A stretch of DNA of 64,000 nt from Cerrena zonata (lineage: Eukaryota; Basidiomycota; Agaricomycetes; Polyporales; Cerrenaceae): positions 124,001-188,000 of the forward strand of contig JASBNA010000034.1 in the NCBI GenBank assembly GCA_038087015.1. Reading direction: 5' to 3'. Under the pieces are notes generated by a model. It had not been told where the DNA came from and ran no database searches. It worked only from the letters and a program-made list of their open reading frames with translations. The position numbers and the translations under genes were made by a program. This document shows positions 39,772 to 51,962 of the stretch, piece after piece (position 1 is the stretch's first letter; every line of letters begins with the position of its first letter).

Positions 39772-41725
39772 ATGGAAGCTTTCCCATCTATTCAAAGCCT
39801 GGTTGGGGGGTTCGTTGAAGGTATAGGAATATCAAATATGTGAGCGATATCAGCTGACAATACCCATGCATGAGCTTACGCATCTTATAGATTGTTCGGC
39901 ATTTCGATCGCTCAGGCATATGTGTACACCCAAAATTGGGAACGAGACCCGCAATGGATGAAGAGTCTTGCTATTTCGGTCATGTCTGTATCTTCTCTCA
40001 TTTTTAAGCTAGGTATTATAATTGACATCGTATTCTGCTAGATTGTTGGAGACAGCAAGTACCGTATTTGTGCAACGGCAACAATACTTCTATTCGGTCT
40101 TGGCCATCGGAAATCCCTTATCGTTGGAGAAAATAGACTGGTTAGTAAATAGGTCATACCATACATCACCAGTACAATAACACAATGGATTCATACAGGA
40201 GTATCCCAGTAAGTCATTCGATATTCTCACTTGAATGCCAAGTGAACTAAATACATCTTCCCAGGCTGCGCTTGCATTTGAAGTAGGTCGATATTAGCAT
40301 CTTTTCTCCCCTAAACTATATTCTTTTCCTAGATTCTTTCTGAAATCATAGTCCAAGGGTACGCCATCGCTCAAGTCTTGTGAATAACTAATCATGTTCT
40401 ACGTTTTATAGATTTTATGTCCATCGAATGTGGATTTGTAAGTACATCCCATGGCTAGAGCAGTCTCAAGCGTTCCTTTCTGACATTTACTTCCTATATA
40501 GTCAGTAAAAATCGAGCCTTGACGATAGGAACAGTGAGTGTTTGATTCTCCATACGGTAACATGTTGTTAATCATCATTAGAGTTTTTTCCTGGCTTGTC
40601 GCTATGGCTTTTTCCTTAGTGAGGGCATTTACCTGATCATCGATTTAGCCATTGACGTTCTATAGATTGCATTGCCGATACGTATGAGTATGATCTCATA
40701 GTATGTGTCGTGTAGGCTAATTCTATTCCAGAATAAGATTCAAAACATGGCCGGAAATGAAATCTGCGAGGGGGTTCAAGGCACGTCTCAGGGCACGTCA
40801 TGTTTCTGTCTATACGATACTAACTTGCAACAGCCCTCCTATACTGTTACTAACTGTGTAATATTGTTCACTGACGCGATCATTGCGAGTACTATGGCCT
40901 TCTACTTGCATCGTAAACAAGGTCAAATCAGAAAGTGAGTCACAGTTTCTTGTTTCCAGCTGAGAGCTAACGACAATGTGAAGGACGCGAGGTATTATAA
41001 CATGGCTTATCCTCTACTTCGTCAATACTGGTGCTATTCTGGTGTAAGTCATATTTTTTCTCATGCAGTGCATTTAATAAACCGCTTTCTTCCTTTTCAC
41101 ATCATAGAGCGCTCTCTCTAACTAGTCTAATCACAGTAAGTAGTCTCTAGTATTGAAAAATAACTCATATATGTGATCCAAATTCCCCGAACAGTTCTTT
41201 GCCGCACCCAATAGTCTGTTGTTCTGCGCAACTATATTATTGTACAATCGAGGTGTGTAGCCATCTAGCTGCTCGATTTTTCATCACGTTTATACTCTCG
41301 ATATAGCTCTAGCAAATGCTCTCTTTGGAGCGTAAGCCACGCTAACGCCCTTAGAACGCGGTTTTTCTTACCGTTTCTTACATTTCAGGCTCAATGCTCG
41401 CCTCCTTCTCCGTACCAAACAAAATGACATTGTCACATTTGGTGGCACCTCAGTGTCTGGGAACACCACGTTCCCTTCCCACCATGTGCAGAAGGTTAGC
41501 GTTCTTCCGACTTGATGAATTTATTAACAGAATACTCATACCTCGACAGGTGCAAGTTCATGTCGAGCGAGACGTTATGATGGTAGGAAACACAAGTGTA
41601 CGCAGTCATTTCGAGTGTAATTGAATTCCTATAATGAACACATTGCTTTATAGACGAGCGAAGGAGACACAGACAAAGCCCTTGGGTCTACACAGTCCCT
41701 TGACACTATCCAAGTCAAAGTATAA
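39772..41725 (+). CDS. DUF6534-type multi-pass membrane protein, copy D
   Basis: Nineteen exons of the same lengths as B and C: 39772-39839, 39891-39983, 40042-40140, 40199-40208, 40265-40282, 40333-40358, 40412-40437, 40502-40533, 40582-40618, 40666-40681, 40732-40780, 40834-40934, 40984-41043, 41108-41135, 41195-41252, 41307-41331, 41389-41494, 41550-41597, 41654-41725. Total 972 nt, 323 aa, ending TAA. Intron 11 begins GCACGT, so it is a GC-AG intron; using the nearby GT would shift the frame. The first TM segment, YFVNTGAIL and ALANALFGALNARLLLRTK are kept. The exon 12 helix is more divergent (SYTVTNCVILFTDAIIASTMAFYL). Confidence 0.85.
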
Positions 41726-42280
41726 ATCAAATATATATTCTACCCTCAAGTCCCCGCTGTGGTACCGCCTATCTCTCGCCCAGATTCTCGTTTTAACTCT
41801 AATATATTCCCTCCCATCTTAGATACAGAGGCTGTATCGTCCTCGGACCATCTCGGCTGTCGTCGTAGTACTCAATGATGGATGTCCAGTAAAGCTATCA
41901 GCATCTTGTATCTTCTAGTTCGTTTTCAATTTGCCCGGAATATAGTCCACAGCGTCAGCGACGATTGCACAACATAGATACATGCTGGAATATTACATAT
42001 TAATTACGTGCAATGTAACGGGGTGTACAGTCTATCGTGGCAGTTATCGACTTTTATATCTACAAATAAGGAAACGCCAAATGAACGGGGCCGGCGTGCA
42101 CGCATGCGTTCAAATCTCCTGGCACTTTCAAGCCAATCACAGCAACTTGATCGCCTGTTGTAAGACAGGGGATCCTCTGAGTCTCATTATAGGTCTACCT
42201 GGAGATCTCCCTTATTGCCAATAAGGAAGACCTCTTGAGCTTATACCATCTGTTCGATCTATCTGCCACGGTTCCTCATC
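41726..42280. other. Intergenic, no supported gene
   Basis: Spacer between copy D and the 154-aa gene. Nothing recognisable. Confidence 0.35.
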
Positions 42281-42863
42281 ATGATACCAATTGTTACGAA
42301 AGAAGCAATATTCTACGGTTTCACTTTGACACCAGACCAGTTCAAAAATATTGTCGACGGTTTATGCTCAGACTTGGTCGAACCCGATGACTGCTTGAAG
42401 GCATACGTTGGCATGTACGACGGTTGGCGTAGGAAGATACCAACGCCCGAACGAAGCAAAGTGCCTAGATTACGCAGTATGTATCATGTAACAGAGATTA
42501 CTTTATCGGAACCTTGATCAGAATCTTGCAGTGATATACAAGCCAGGAGTAAACCTTTGTCTGAGCGGTGAGGACACAATTGACAGGTTCATCTTCCCCA
42601 CTCGCTGGGTTGAGTATGAAAGCGACGCACAACTTCAAGACCAAGCATTATTAGAGCCTAACGATCAAGATATAATCAGGCTCCAAGACTTCGCAGCATT
42701 TACAGAGGGAGTGTATGGAGTCAAATTACCACCGGCCGAGTCATTTGGATTTGGGTGCATCAAAGACTATCACCCGACGCAGGAGTGGAGAGATGTGAGC
42801 TTCTAATTCTTCGATTTTCGGTCTATACTAAGTTCACTTCCATGTCCATTTTGATAGTGGTAA
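42281..42863 (+). CDS. Small hypothetical protein (154 aa)
   Basis: Three exons: 42281-42476, 42532-42794 and a tiny 42858-42863 (Trp codon then TAA), all GT-AG and in phase, total 465 nt. The protein reads as a compact soluble domain: FYGFTLTPDQFKNIV, then CLKAYVGMYDGWRRK, then NLCLSGEDTIDRFIFP, then VYGVKLPPAESFGFGCIKDYHPTQEWRD. No signal peptide or membrane helix. I do not recognise a family. The last exon is the least certain part. Confidence 0.55.
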
Positions 42864-42909
42864 ATCACATCAGTGAGCTTCTTTTACATAGTCTCCAGAA
42901 GAGGGGTGG

Positions 42910-43050
42910 TGTATTTCGACGCACGGACGCAGAAGCAGACGCAAACGCAGACGCAAGGACGCAAGAGACGCAATTTGGGAAGCAGACAGGAAGCAGATGG
43001 ACGCACTGATAGACGCAGATAGACGCAGTGGCAGACGCAGATGGATGCAG
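42910..43050. repeat. Hexamer-type array of GACGCA and GAAGCAG units
   Basis: About 140 bp in which GACGCA or AGACGCAGA recurs about a dozen times with interspersed GGAAGCAG, in irregular order. A second array of the same vocabulary lies at 43735-43925. Confidence 0.7.
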
Positions 43051-43734
43051 ACCGTCGCAGCAACTGGAAGCAGAGGTGTAGTGGCGGAAGCAGATAGTAG
43101 ATAAAGGCGGAAGCGCCCGTTACCATAAGTCTGTTATTTTAATATTTATGGCGGGGGGGTTGTTTTCTAAGGTTAGAGAGCAGTGTATATGTATGAGCAA
43201 TGGTGAGAGAAATATATCTGAAGAAGAATTTCGAGTGGCATGTAGATATATACATAGGAAATTGAATATAGCCGTAAACCCCGTCGAGTGACCGTGCTGC
43301 CTTGGAACTTTATATCTCACTTTACGGACGCAGACCCACTTCTCAAGCTCTCAAATAGTTTGCAGAGAGCATATAAGTTGTTTGTTCTCAGCAGCGCAGA
43401 TACAGGTATGTCTACGCCAGGGAGCTCGGCTGCCTTAGAATGTTGAGATATGTAGATCCAGTGTGGTGGAAAGTAGCGGTGAGTGGAAGAAGCACTAAGA
43501 GGGATGGATTAGATATGATGATATCTCGGTCGACACCAACAATGGGGAAACTTACATAAATATGGACCTCTTTGAACAGAATCCTGTGTTCACGAGTCAC
43601 CATGATAGCAAACGAGGCGTCGGTTCACATGTTCCTACCCGCAAAGGTGACCGTAGAAGTGATAGACGGAGTGTATCGTATGTCAGTTCATTGAGGAGAC
43701 ACACTAACAACGCGGGACTGAAGCCAAGTGGACA

Positions 43735-43925
43735 CAGTGGGAAGCAAGTACGACGCAATAGGTAAGTAAATACGACGTAATAGGGAAGCAGATACGACGC
43801 AGCCGGGAAGCAGAGGGAAGCAGAGAGGACGCGGGAGGGAAGCAGTGGGAAGCAGTGGGAAGCAGTGGGAAGCAAGCAGGACGCAACGGAGAAGGAGGTG
43901 TCAAATTCGGACGCAAATGGAAGCA
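43735..43925. repeat. Second GACGCA / GGGAAGCAGT array
   Basis: Contains GGGAAGCAGT repeated at 10-bp spacing (43851-43875) plus GACGCA and TACGACGCA units. It uses the same two motifs as the array at 42910. The stretch 44128-44160 carries them on the opposite strand (TGCGTCC, GCTTCC, TGCGTCG). Confidence 0.7.
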
Positions 43926-44793
43926 GCCATCAGTGACTGACAGACAAGTGACACAACCGAAGGATGGTAGGGAGGATGATGCGGAGTACTATTATACAGT
44001 GGAAACAGAGTGGGAGATACTCTCCAGCAAGTAAAACATTCAACGAACCTCAAATTTTGGTAGTAATACATGATACAAGACGATGTCGACTACTTGTCTG
44101 CATTGATTTTCGAATCTACGGGCGCTTACTGCGGCTGCGTCCGATTGCTTCCCGGTTGCGTCGAATTCTCCTAGCCCTCCAGAAGATATGTCAAGAAGCG
44201 TCTTCTTAACACTCAGATTGTGCAATGTTACGAACCCATGTCTTCCTGCTTATCCCTTGTCGTTGGAAAGTCTCATCCAGAATGTCAGTACTGGTCTCGA
44301 TCTGCAATACATTTTACGTTGGATATCATTTCACGCATGACTGCCTATGCCCTTTGATCAAAATAAGATCGCAAAATGAATGGAGATTCTAGTAGTACTG
44401 AGATCTGATATTATAATGAAACTCTATCTCAGAGTGGTGCCTAACACACGGTCGGGGGGCTAGACATGTGCACTCAGATTAGCGTTAGTAACCTAAGTAG
44501 TTACATGCTCCCTGCGTGTATAGTACTCCACGCATCTAACAAGCGGTTGGTTCCATGCTGTGGTCGAAAGGGTGCTTTGTGCGTCCCACGTCTTGTTATA
44601 CCCAGGACCGAGGTGACCTCTCTCTGGTCGTTTTGCTCTCGTACTGTCTTTCACAATCCCTAATAGGTTCCTACAAAGCTCACACTTAGCAAAGAGATTA
44701 AAAGTATCCATTATACGAATATACATCACACATAAACAAGAAAACAAAACAAGACCGACTCTATGAATTTAATTGGCGAAAGCAAGATCCCAT

Positions 44794-46669
44794 TCACCTT
44801 CGCCTCCCAACAACTTTAACAAACGCCGCCTTAACCACATTCGCCGCCTTCTCACAATCCTTCTTGCTCAACGCCGAACTAATCGCAAGTCGAATGCTAG
44901 GTCGGATATCATTAAGCTCCTGTCCTCGCAATCTCTTCGCCCTCGTGATCATAACACCCTGAGCCAAAGATTCCTCCACGATATCCTGCAACAACTTCTC
45001 CTCGAGGTCGAAATCGAATTGAGGTGGGTCACGAGGTGAGGCTGAGAGGGGGTTCGATTTGGAAGGAGAGGGTGGGACGGCTTTGGGGGTGAGATGCATT
45101 GGGGAGGGTAATTTGACGTAGAGATGGATGGTGGCTGAAGCTGAGTGAGAGGGGATGGTGATATAGTCGACTTTGTCTAGGATAGCACGGACAGCACGGA
45201 TGTTCTCCTGGAGAGTAGAGAGGATCGATGGGGTGTTGCGGAGGATGTTGATTCCTTCTGAACCGGCGACGGTCAAGAGGGCAGGCATCGAGGCGGAGAA
45301 GACGAAAGAAGTTCCGTTAATACGCTGGCAGACAGTTGATTAGATGTTGATTAAGAGAATGATTAGATGCTTACTTGGTGGTTTACAACGATGTTGGAGC
45401 CAGCACAGAAACCACCGCCAGAAGCCAATCCGTTAGCAACGGAGCCAACCAACATATCGACTTGGGAGGCCTACACTCGAATAAGTTGAGTATTCATAAC
45501 ATAGGTTCAGGATACGTACGGGGACATTGTACAATTCCGTAAGGCCACGACCAGTCCTACCAACACTTCCGAAAGAGATGCTCTCGTCTAAGATGAGTCG
45601 GTACTTGTACTTGAATTTCAGCTCAACCTGCAAGAGTCTGAGTCAATTTCGAGCAGGTCTTAAAGCATTGTAAACATACCAATTTCGGAAGATCAGACAT
45701 AGCACCATCAAGGTCGAAGATACCCTCAGTGACAATAAACCGACGAGTCAAGGGTCCCCGCTTCTTGCGACGTTCCTTCTCTACCGCTTCGAGCACTTGT
45801 TCCAAGCTATTTAAATCGTTATGGTCATACCATCGAACCGTGCATCGAGAAATTTGAAGACCCTTCTGGATGGCAAAGTTGACTCCCCGGTCAGCAACGA
45901 TGACATCTCCGCGCTTGCAGAAAGCCGGAATGACCGAGGAGATGGTTGAGAAAGACTGCGAGTAGAGAATAGAGGCCTCGGTGCCCAAGAAGTCGGCAAT
46001 ATCCTGTTCCAGTTGAATGTGCACGTCTGTGGTTATATGTCAAGCCGATATCTTACCGAAGCTATAGAAGCATACTGTGAACACATACCTTGAGTTCCAT
46101 AGAAACCAGGAGGACCACAACTTCCGAGACCGTACTTCTTCAATGTCTCTACAGCTCTAGCCTTGATATCTTCATTGCCCGCGAGGCCCGTGAAGTTGTA
46201 GCTTGCGAGATTGAGAACAGTTTTGCCGTTGGCAAGCTTGGGCTTAGGTCCAGTGGGTCCGACAATAACAGGAATAGAAGCCAGCTCAGCCTCTTCCTGT
46301 GGTGAGAGCTCTGCAGCAAGGGGTTCAGGTGTCCATTCGTCAACGAGTTCGTCAATTTCCTGGTAGTCGAGATAAAGTCAGTACTGCAAAGCGTAGTCTA
46401 AGACGATGGATATGCACCTTTTCGTCAAACTTGATGAAGTGCTTTCCAGAATTGTCTGCGCGTGTACGTGACTGTAGGAGTGTCCTTATGGCGAATATGA
46501 TAAGAATGACTTCAAGCAAAGTACGACCTGGGTCATTCTGATGTGACGACTTGACATATCGCGAGATGACAGATGAACCGGGTAACTTGTGAAAGTTTGT
46601 TTCGAGCGTGTTGTAGGAGTAAGATAGGAGCGTGAAAAGAGGCTCTAGACTGGACGTCGTCGCACTCAT
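44794..46669 (-). CDS. LCB1: Serine palmitoyltransferase subunit LCB1
   Basis: Six exons (46418-46669, 46089-46359, 45680-46026, 45520-45627, 45375-45470, 44794-45324) give 1,605 nt, 534 aa. It is the non-catalytic partner of LCB2 in the ER complex that condenses serine and palmitoyl-CoA in the first step of sphingolipid synthesis. Evidence: a single N-terminal membrane helix ([15 protein letters not shown]), then [45 protein letters not shown], and the alpha-oxoamine synthase fold through [18 protein letters not shown]. The PLP-lysine position in this subfamily is non-lysine ([11 protein letters not shown]), as expected for LCB1. The start is MSATTSS at 46669; an in-frame ATG 48 nt upstream is possible. 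It diverges from the next gene over 232 bp. Confidence 0.93.
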
Positions 46670-46901
46670 CGTGACTGGTGTCGTCGCCGTTGTCGTGAGA
46701 GGTGAGAACGAAAGCAAGTTGGACTCACTGGACCGAGACTTGGATCAGAATGAAATGGGCGCTATTCGCGCGGGAACTGCCGGACTGTGCTCGCCGTGCG
46801 GCACAACGATGTGAAGGTCGTTCAACTTTGCAATTCAACATTTAACGTTAACGACAACGACGACCGCGTCGGGGGCCTCGCGCTCATCGACATCAACAAC
46901 G
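46670..46901. promoter_or_regulatory. Bidirectional promoter between LCB1 and the coiled-coil gene
   Basis: Only 232 bp separate the two start codons, so both promoters must lie here or overlap the 5' exons. No TATA box seen; positional inference. Confidence 0.4.
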
Positions 46902-49318
46902 ATGGCCTCTCCTTCTCACAGATCTTCCGCTTCCGTCTCTGCAGCTAACCTTGTTCCTCCCTCAGGCTCGCCGATCAACAGGCAGAGGAGAATGACCTCG
47001 CCCTCTCTCCCACCTCCGCCCTCTCCGCTTAACCTCGTCAGTGACCTCCCTGTATTATGTATGCGCTTAAGTATATTAAACTCTTGAATATATAGCCCGA
47101 ACCTGTGTACGGGAATCGACGACCTCCGTCCCCATTACGGAATGGTTTCTCCGCAGATCCTGAAAGCGAGAGTGGGTCCGACAACGAATCCGAGAATGGT
47201 CATCAGTGGGGAGAGCGTCCTCAATCCCCGTCAGCTTCTGTCCAACAGTTTGCTGCCAATATTGCGCAACGGGTGGGATCCCTGATGAGCAATATGAGCC
47301 AACGTTCGCCCAACTATCTCCCTACTGACGAGGAACTTGAAGCTGAGGCTGAACGAGAACGCGAGAAGAGTCGCAGGGAGGCCGAACTCATCATGAGCAG
47401 GGAAGCTGAGACAAAGCGACTGGAGGAACGCGTCTTAGCTATGCTTGATGGAGATCATACTTCACCGAACCTCCCTCCACCCCCACCCATCGACCAAGGT
47501 ACACCGAGGACTCCACCTTCCCCATCGCCCTCACAGAAAGAACGTTGGTGGTCGTTGGCTAAGACCAAGCTAACACCTACGAAAGATCCTCTTACACCCG
47601 CTCAACAAATTATACAAGAGGCGAAGCAGCGGGACAAAGAGATCGAGAAGGAGCGGAAAGAAATTGAGAAGGAAAAGAAGGAGATCCAGAAAGAGTTGAA
47701 GAAGCAAGAAAAGCAAGCAAAGAAGTACCAGGACAAGTCGAAAAGTGCCCAATGGCCATCGTCTCCAGAGGACAAATTCCAAGATCCTGCGTTCCTCAAG
47801 CTACATACCAATGTTCCTCATCCTCAACGCCCTATGAACTCGTCCCCAGTCTCTCCTAGTCCTGCTCGTGTCCCCGTTCCTAGCATTCCTCCCAGTCTTG
47901 CACCTTCACCTGTACGAGGCCCAAGCGAGTCTACCACCGCTTCTCCTTCTCGTGGTGCAACACCTATGTACGCGATATTTAACCAGCATGGTGTCCTCGA
48001 CATCCCTGCTACCTTAATAACTATTGCACAACGCTTCGAGAAACTCGAGAAATGGACAGTTAGTCATACTCGTGCACTCGAAGAGCGTATGGACGACGTT
48101 GAGCGCTGGCTTGTCGATAAGGAGCAGGAGAAGGAACTTGGTAGCCAGAAGCCCGTGGAAACACAACAGACTGGCGACTTGGCACCTGCTGATGCTCTGA
48201 ATGAGATACGAGAAGAGCTCGCTGAAGTTCAAGGTCGTATCGGTGAACTTGGTCGGGAAATGGCGAAGATGGTGACGGCACCTGGGAATCTTTCTTCAGG
48301 GCCATCCCGTAGTCCACCTGGGCTTGGTAGAGCTCCGTCAACGAGCTCGTCGATAGCTGTTCGCTCTATTTCAGCCAATCTCGTGCATACGACTCGTACT
48401 CCGCCAAGATCGAGGGAACCTACGACTTCTCCTACGACTTCACCGCCGCCTGTAGGCTCAGCCTCTCGAACGAGATTACCCTATCCCACAGGGGATTATG
48501 CTACACCACCAGACTCTGTCGTTATAGGACAGGGTCCCTTCTCTCCTCCCAATTCACCACCCCCCTCAACTCTGAGAGGCCCTAGGATGTCGATTTCTGG
48601 GTTACCCGGTGGCAGTCCTGAACCATCGAGTTCCACATCAGGTCTTCCCGTTCGTGCCACTAGTCCACCTACCCTCCACACACCTTCCTCTACCCAAAGA
48701 CAGAGCAGTGTTAGTCCTACGCCCCGGAAAAGGTATACGGTGGCACTCGGAGAACCCATCATGAATCCAGAGTCACGCAGTCGTGAATATGGTCAACCGG
48801 CCGAACTCGCTACCGCTACATTCTCTTCATCACCCAAGTCGATGAAATCCCTATCGACACAGGATACGGATGACGACGATAGTTACTACGATCTGAACGA
48901 CGAGACTATTGGGAAAGCTGCAGCTCGGCAAGCTGGACTCACCGCCCCTCTGAACCTCCAGGATCGTCGGAACAGTGTCTCACCATCACCTTCTCCCAAA
49001 CCCCAGAAACGCGCTCGCCCACAGTCGATGTATAACGGCCCAGCTACCGCTCGTAATGTCGGTGCACCATCCACATCTTCGCATTCTCGACTTCGTTCGA
49101 AATCCACGGATCGATATGGGCTGGGGCTGGGCTTGTCTGATGGAGTTTCGCCCTCTTCGTCTTCGACATCGTTGAACAGGTTCGTGGATCCGCTGGTTAT
49201 CAGAAAACAGACGAAAGATGCACTGGCTAGTGCTGCGCCTCCGCCACCGAAGGTGATGACTGGGAGACCGAAGGTCCCTGTTGGACAGCTTGTTGCGTTC
49301 TTTGATCAGGACAAGTAA
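46902..49318 (+). CDS. Large Ser/Pro-rich coiled-coil protein, unknown function
   Basis: Exon 1 is 46902-47036 (45 codons) and exon 2 is 47096-49318 (741 codons), joined by a 59-bp GT-AG intron; 785 aa in total. Features: an N-terminal Ser/Pro-rich stretch with INRQRRM; charged heptads (about residues 120-160 and 215-260, with KEIEKERKEIEKEKKEIQK); a short conserved-looking segment TPMYAIFNQHGVLDIPATLITIAQRFEKLEKW; another helix with DDVERWLVDKEQEKE; then long SPTPPS-type disorder and a C-terminal GRPKVPVGQLVAFFDQDK. Probably cytoplasmic and scaffold-like. The YAIFNQHGVLDIPATL core and the C-terminal block are the best search handles. Confidence 0.8.
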
Positions 49319-50051
49319 CGTTTTGTTTGTGACATGCTATCCATCTGGAGCAATCTTTCATGTTGATGTACCATGCTATGATCTATGATCGCTCTGCTTA
49401 AATATCCACACCCGAGTCACGTCCCATTTCTTCGTTTCTTCATGTCTCTGACTATCTTTGCATAACATTATGCTCTTACTACCCATTTGTTCTATATACC
49501 GATCGACTTTCCCATTTATCCTTCTCGCTGCTTTTACGTATGCGACCATCTCCCCAATTCGTTATGATCGTTTGTAGCGTATCATAGTTCCCATGTGTGG
49601 TTCGGGACCCCATGTATAGCGATGTGCTTACGACCCTGTTACGACCTTTAATGACTTGTTTTTCTTCTTCGGAATTGTTCTTGTTCCCCCGTCGTTTTAT
49701 AAATGTTCTTAGCTCAGGACAATGTTATGACTGTCGTAGTTTTAGCTCTTTAAATTCATCAGTTTGCAGGTTGTGTATTATTCACGCCACGGACGCATGG
49801 CATTAGACAGAGGATACTGTGCTATTGTCAAATTTGAACAACCCGTCACGGTTACCAGCAACATAAGTATATTGCATGCTTCGACAGATATATTATGATT
49901 CAAATTACAATTGCATGACACCGATGGTCTTCTTGAGATAATACATTTCAGTCTATTCCCCCTCTTATACAACGATCTTTCGAAACTAAGACTTCACGCT
50001 ACGCTAAGAGCATTCAGTTTTCATATCGCAGTGTCCATTCTCAAGGGTTGT
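49319..50051. other. Intergenic, 3' flanks of two convergent genes
   Basis: Pyrimidine-rich spacer between the coiled-coil gene and the end of minus-strand copy E. No gene seen. Confidence 0.4.
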
Positions 50052-51962
50052 CTACAGCTTCTAATGTCAGAAACGTCGTAGAAATCTAATATCGGATCAC
50101 ATACATTAGAGCCCATCGTTATTGTAGTATCATTGCCGACTCGGACTTGAACCTACACAATGTACGACGGTTCTCAATGAGCATAAATAAGGTAATGATA
50201 TGACTAGCTACCTGGTGTAGTTCAACGGATGTAGGGCTATAAGAATTTTGGATGGAAACGCCCCCAAATGTGACTGTTTGACCTTGCTTGCCGCGTAAAA
50301 CTTGTCGAGCATTGAGTCTGCGTATTCGAAAGATGGAGGCACTATATAAATTCTGAGGAAATACAGTCATGGGAATGGTGACTTACGCTCCGAAGAAGCA
50401 ATTCGACACAGCTATTAAATATGTTTGATTAGTTGTGTCGGTCTAGTAATGGATTCGGAATTGAGACACACATCTAGCATACAATGCAATCACCCCGGCC
50501 CATAACATATTGTCGGGAGCTACGAGGAACTACATAGAAATCTTGAGTTATTATTCAACGTTAAGAGAGTTCGATCTGCCACTTACACAAATCAGGACCG
50601 TTCCAACCAGTGCGCTGTTTCATGATGAATTACACGTGAATGAATGCCATGTATATCATATATGTTTGAACTTACACCAACACAACACTCGTGCTCACGA
50701 AGTACAGCATAAGCCAGCCAATGACTCCTTGTGTCCTGTGAATTATGATTGAACTGTGAATACGGTTATGATGCAAGACAGGTGGAATTATACCTCGTAA
50801 ACTGGGAGTGTCTGCGATGTAGATAGTAGACCATGGTAACAGCAATCATCATGTCCGAGCAGATGGTCAGAGATATAGATAATATCACATATAACTACAA
50901 CGTGATCTATATCAGCATGATTATTCATTGATGATATAGGACATGCCTTGAAACCTCGTCCTTCTTGCAATGCCGTCCATGTTTTATACTTGACCCTAGA
51001 TGACGTCAAACAGTTTAAGTAGAATTTGAAAGAGCATATCAGAGAATGACATTACGTATCAGCGATGCAGACTGTTATGTATGTTAACAAATAGATGACT
51101 GATAAGGTCAAGAATCATACCGATGAAGAGGCCAACCCAGGTAGCCAACAAGAGACTCTAACAACCTATTAGACAAATTCATTGTCAGGACTAGTGTTTC
51201 AGATTTACCAGCCCGACAGGGAGCGCAATATTTCTGCTAACTATTATCCACATGATTAGAGAACGATTTGCTATACCACAGAAGATTTGCGTACAGATCC
51301 ATGTTCGGTATATGTAGAACCTGATGGTGTCATAGGGGTCATTGCCGGTCATTCAGGATTAAGCAGCCACCATACCCTTGGACAGCAATTTCAATAAGAA
51401 CCTATAGTCGGATTATGAGCCAGACATTTATGTAAAATAAGCATAATAACGTGCTTCGAGAGTCAGTGAGACCTGAAACGATAAGTTAATTCTGGAAGAC
51501 GAGAGGATTGAGATGAAGAACACACAGGAACGCTCCTGAAATGATAACTACAGCATTAGAACATTGACTTCACAATATAATCGTAGTAAGACATACCAGT
51601 CGATCTTGAAGAGCAAGGCAGGATTCTCGATAGCGAGCACAGAATAGAAATACTGGGCACGATTGGAGAATACTGTGTAAACAATCTCGAGTAGTCTACG
51701 ACAGTACGGAATAAGTACAAGTCGATTTGATGTGTATAGTGTGCGGCGTACATAATGATGGTTGCTAGACATTTCAGCCACTTCGGGTCACGATCCCATG
51801 CTTGTGTATATACGTAGAATTGCGCGACTGTGATACCAAATAATCTAGCTTGGCATAAATATCCGAGAAGATGAAGTAAAGTAACATGGCTTACATGTTT
51901 GAGATGCTTATTCCTTCGACAAAGCCACCAATGAGAGATGGAATAGACGCAAGCTCACTCAT
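50052..51962 (-). CDS. DUF6534-type multi-pass membrane protein, copy E (reverse strand)
   Basis: Traced on the minus strand from ATG at 51962 (MSELASIPSLIGGFVEGISISN) through 19 exons to AAG-CTG-TAG at 50060-50052, about 303 aa. Exon lengths equal those of B-D except near exons 4/5 and the last exon (9 nt, two codons). At exon 4 the frame holds only if the donor is read two bases later (GAGCGTTCCTGT|gtgttc) with a 19-nt exon 5, which adds one codon. Intron 11 starts GCATGT (exon end 50947), a GC-AG intron. Motifs: ILFGITVAQFYVYTQAW, VFSNRAQYFYSVLAIENP, YFVSTSVVL. It groups with copy H by its short tail. It is the only inverted copy seen. Confidence 0.78.

Larger units (their letters stand above)
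42864..44793. other. Gene-poor region holding the two hexamer arrays
   Basis: Open frames here mostly come from repeat periodicity. No protein gene can be supported. Confidence 0.4.

Noticed and set aside
43597..43916. Minus-strand Cys/Phe/Pro-rich frames
   Set aside because: Translations of the GGAAGCAG array on the opposite strand.
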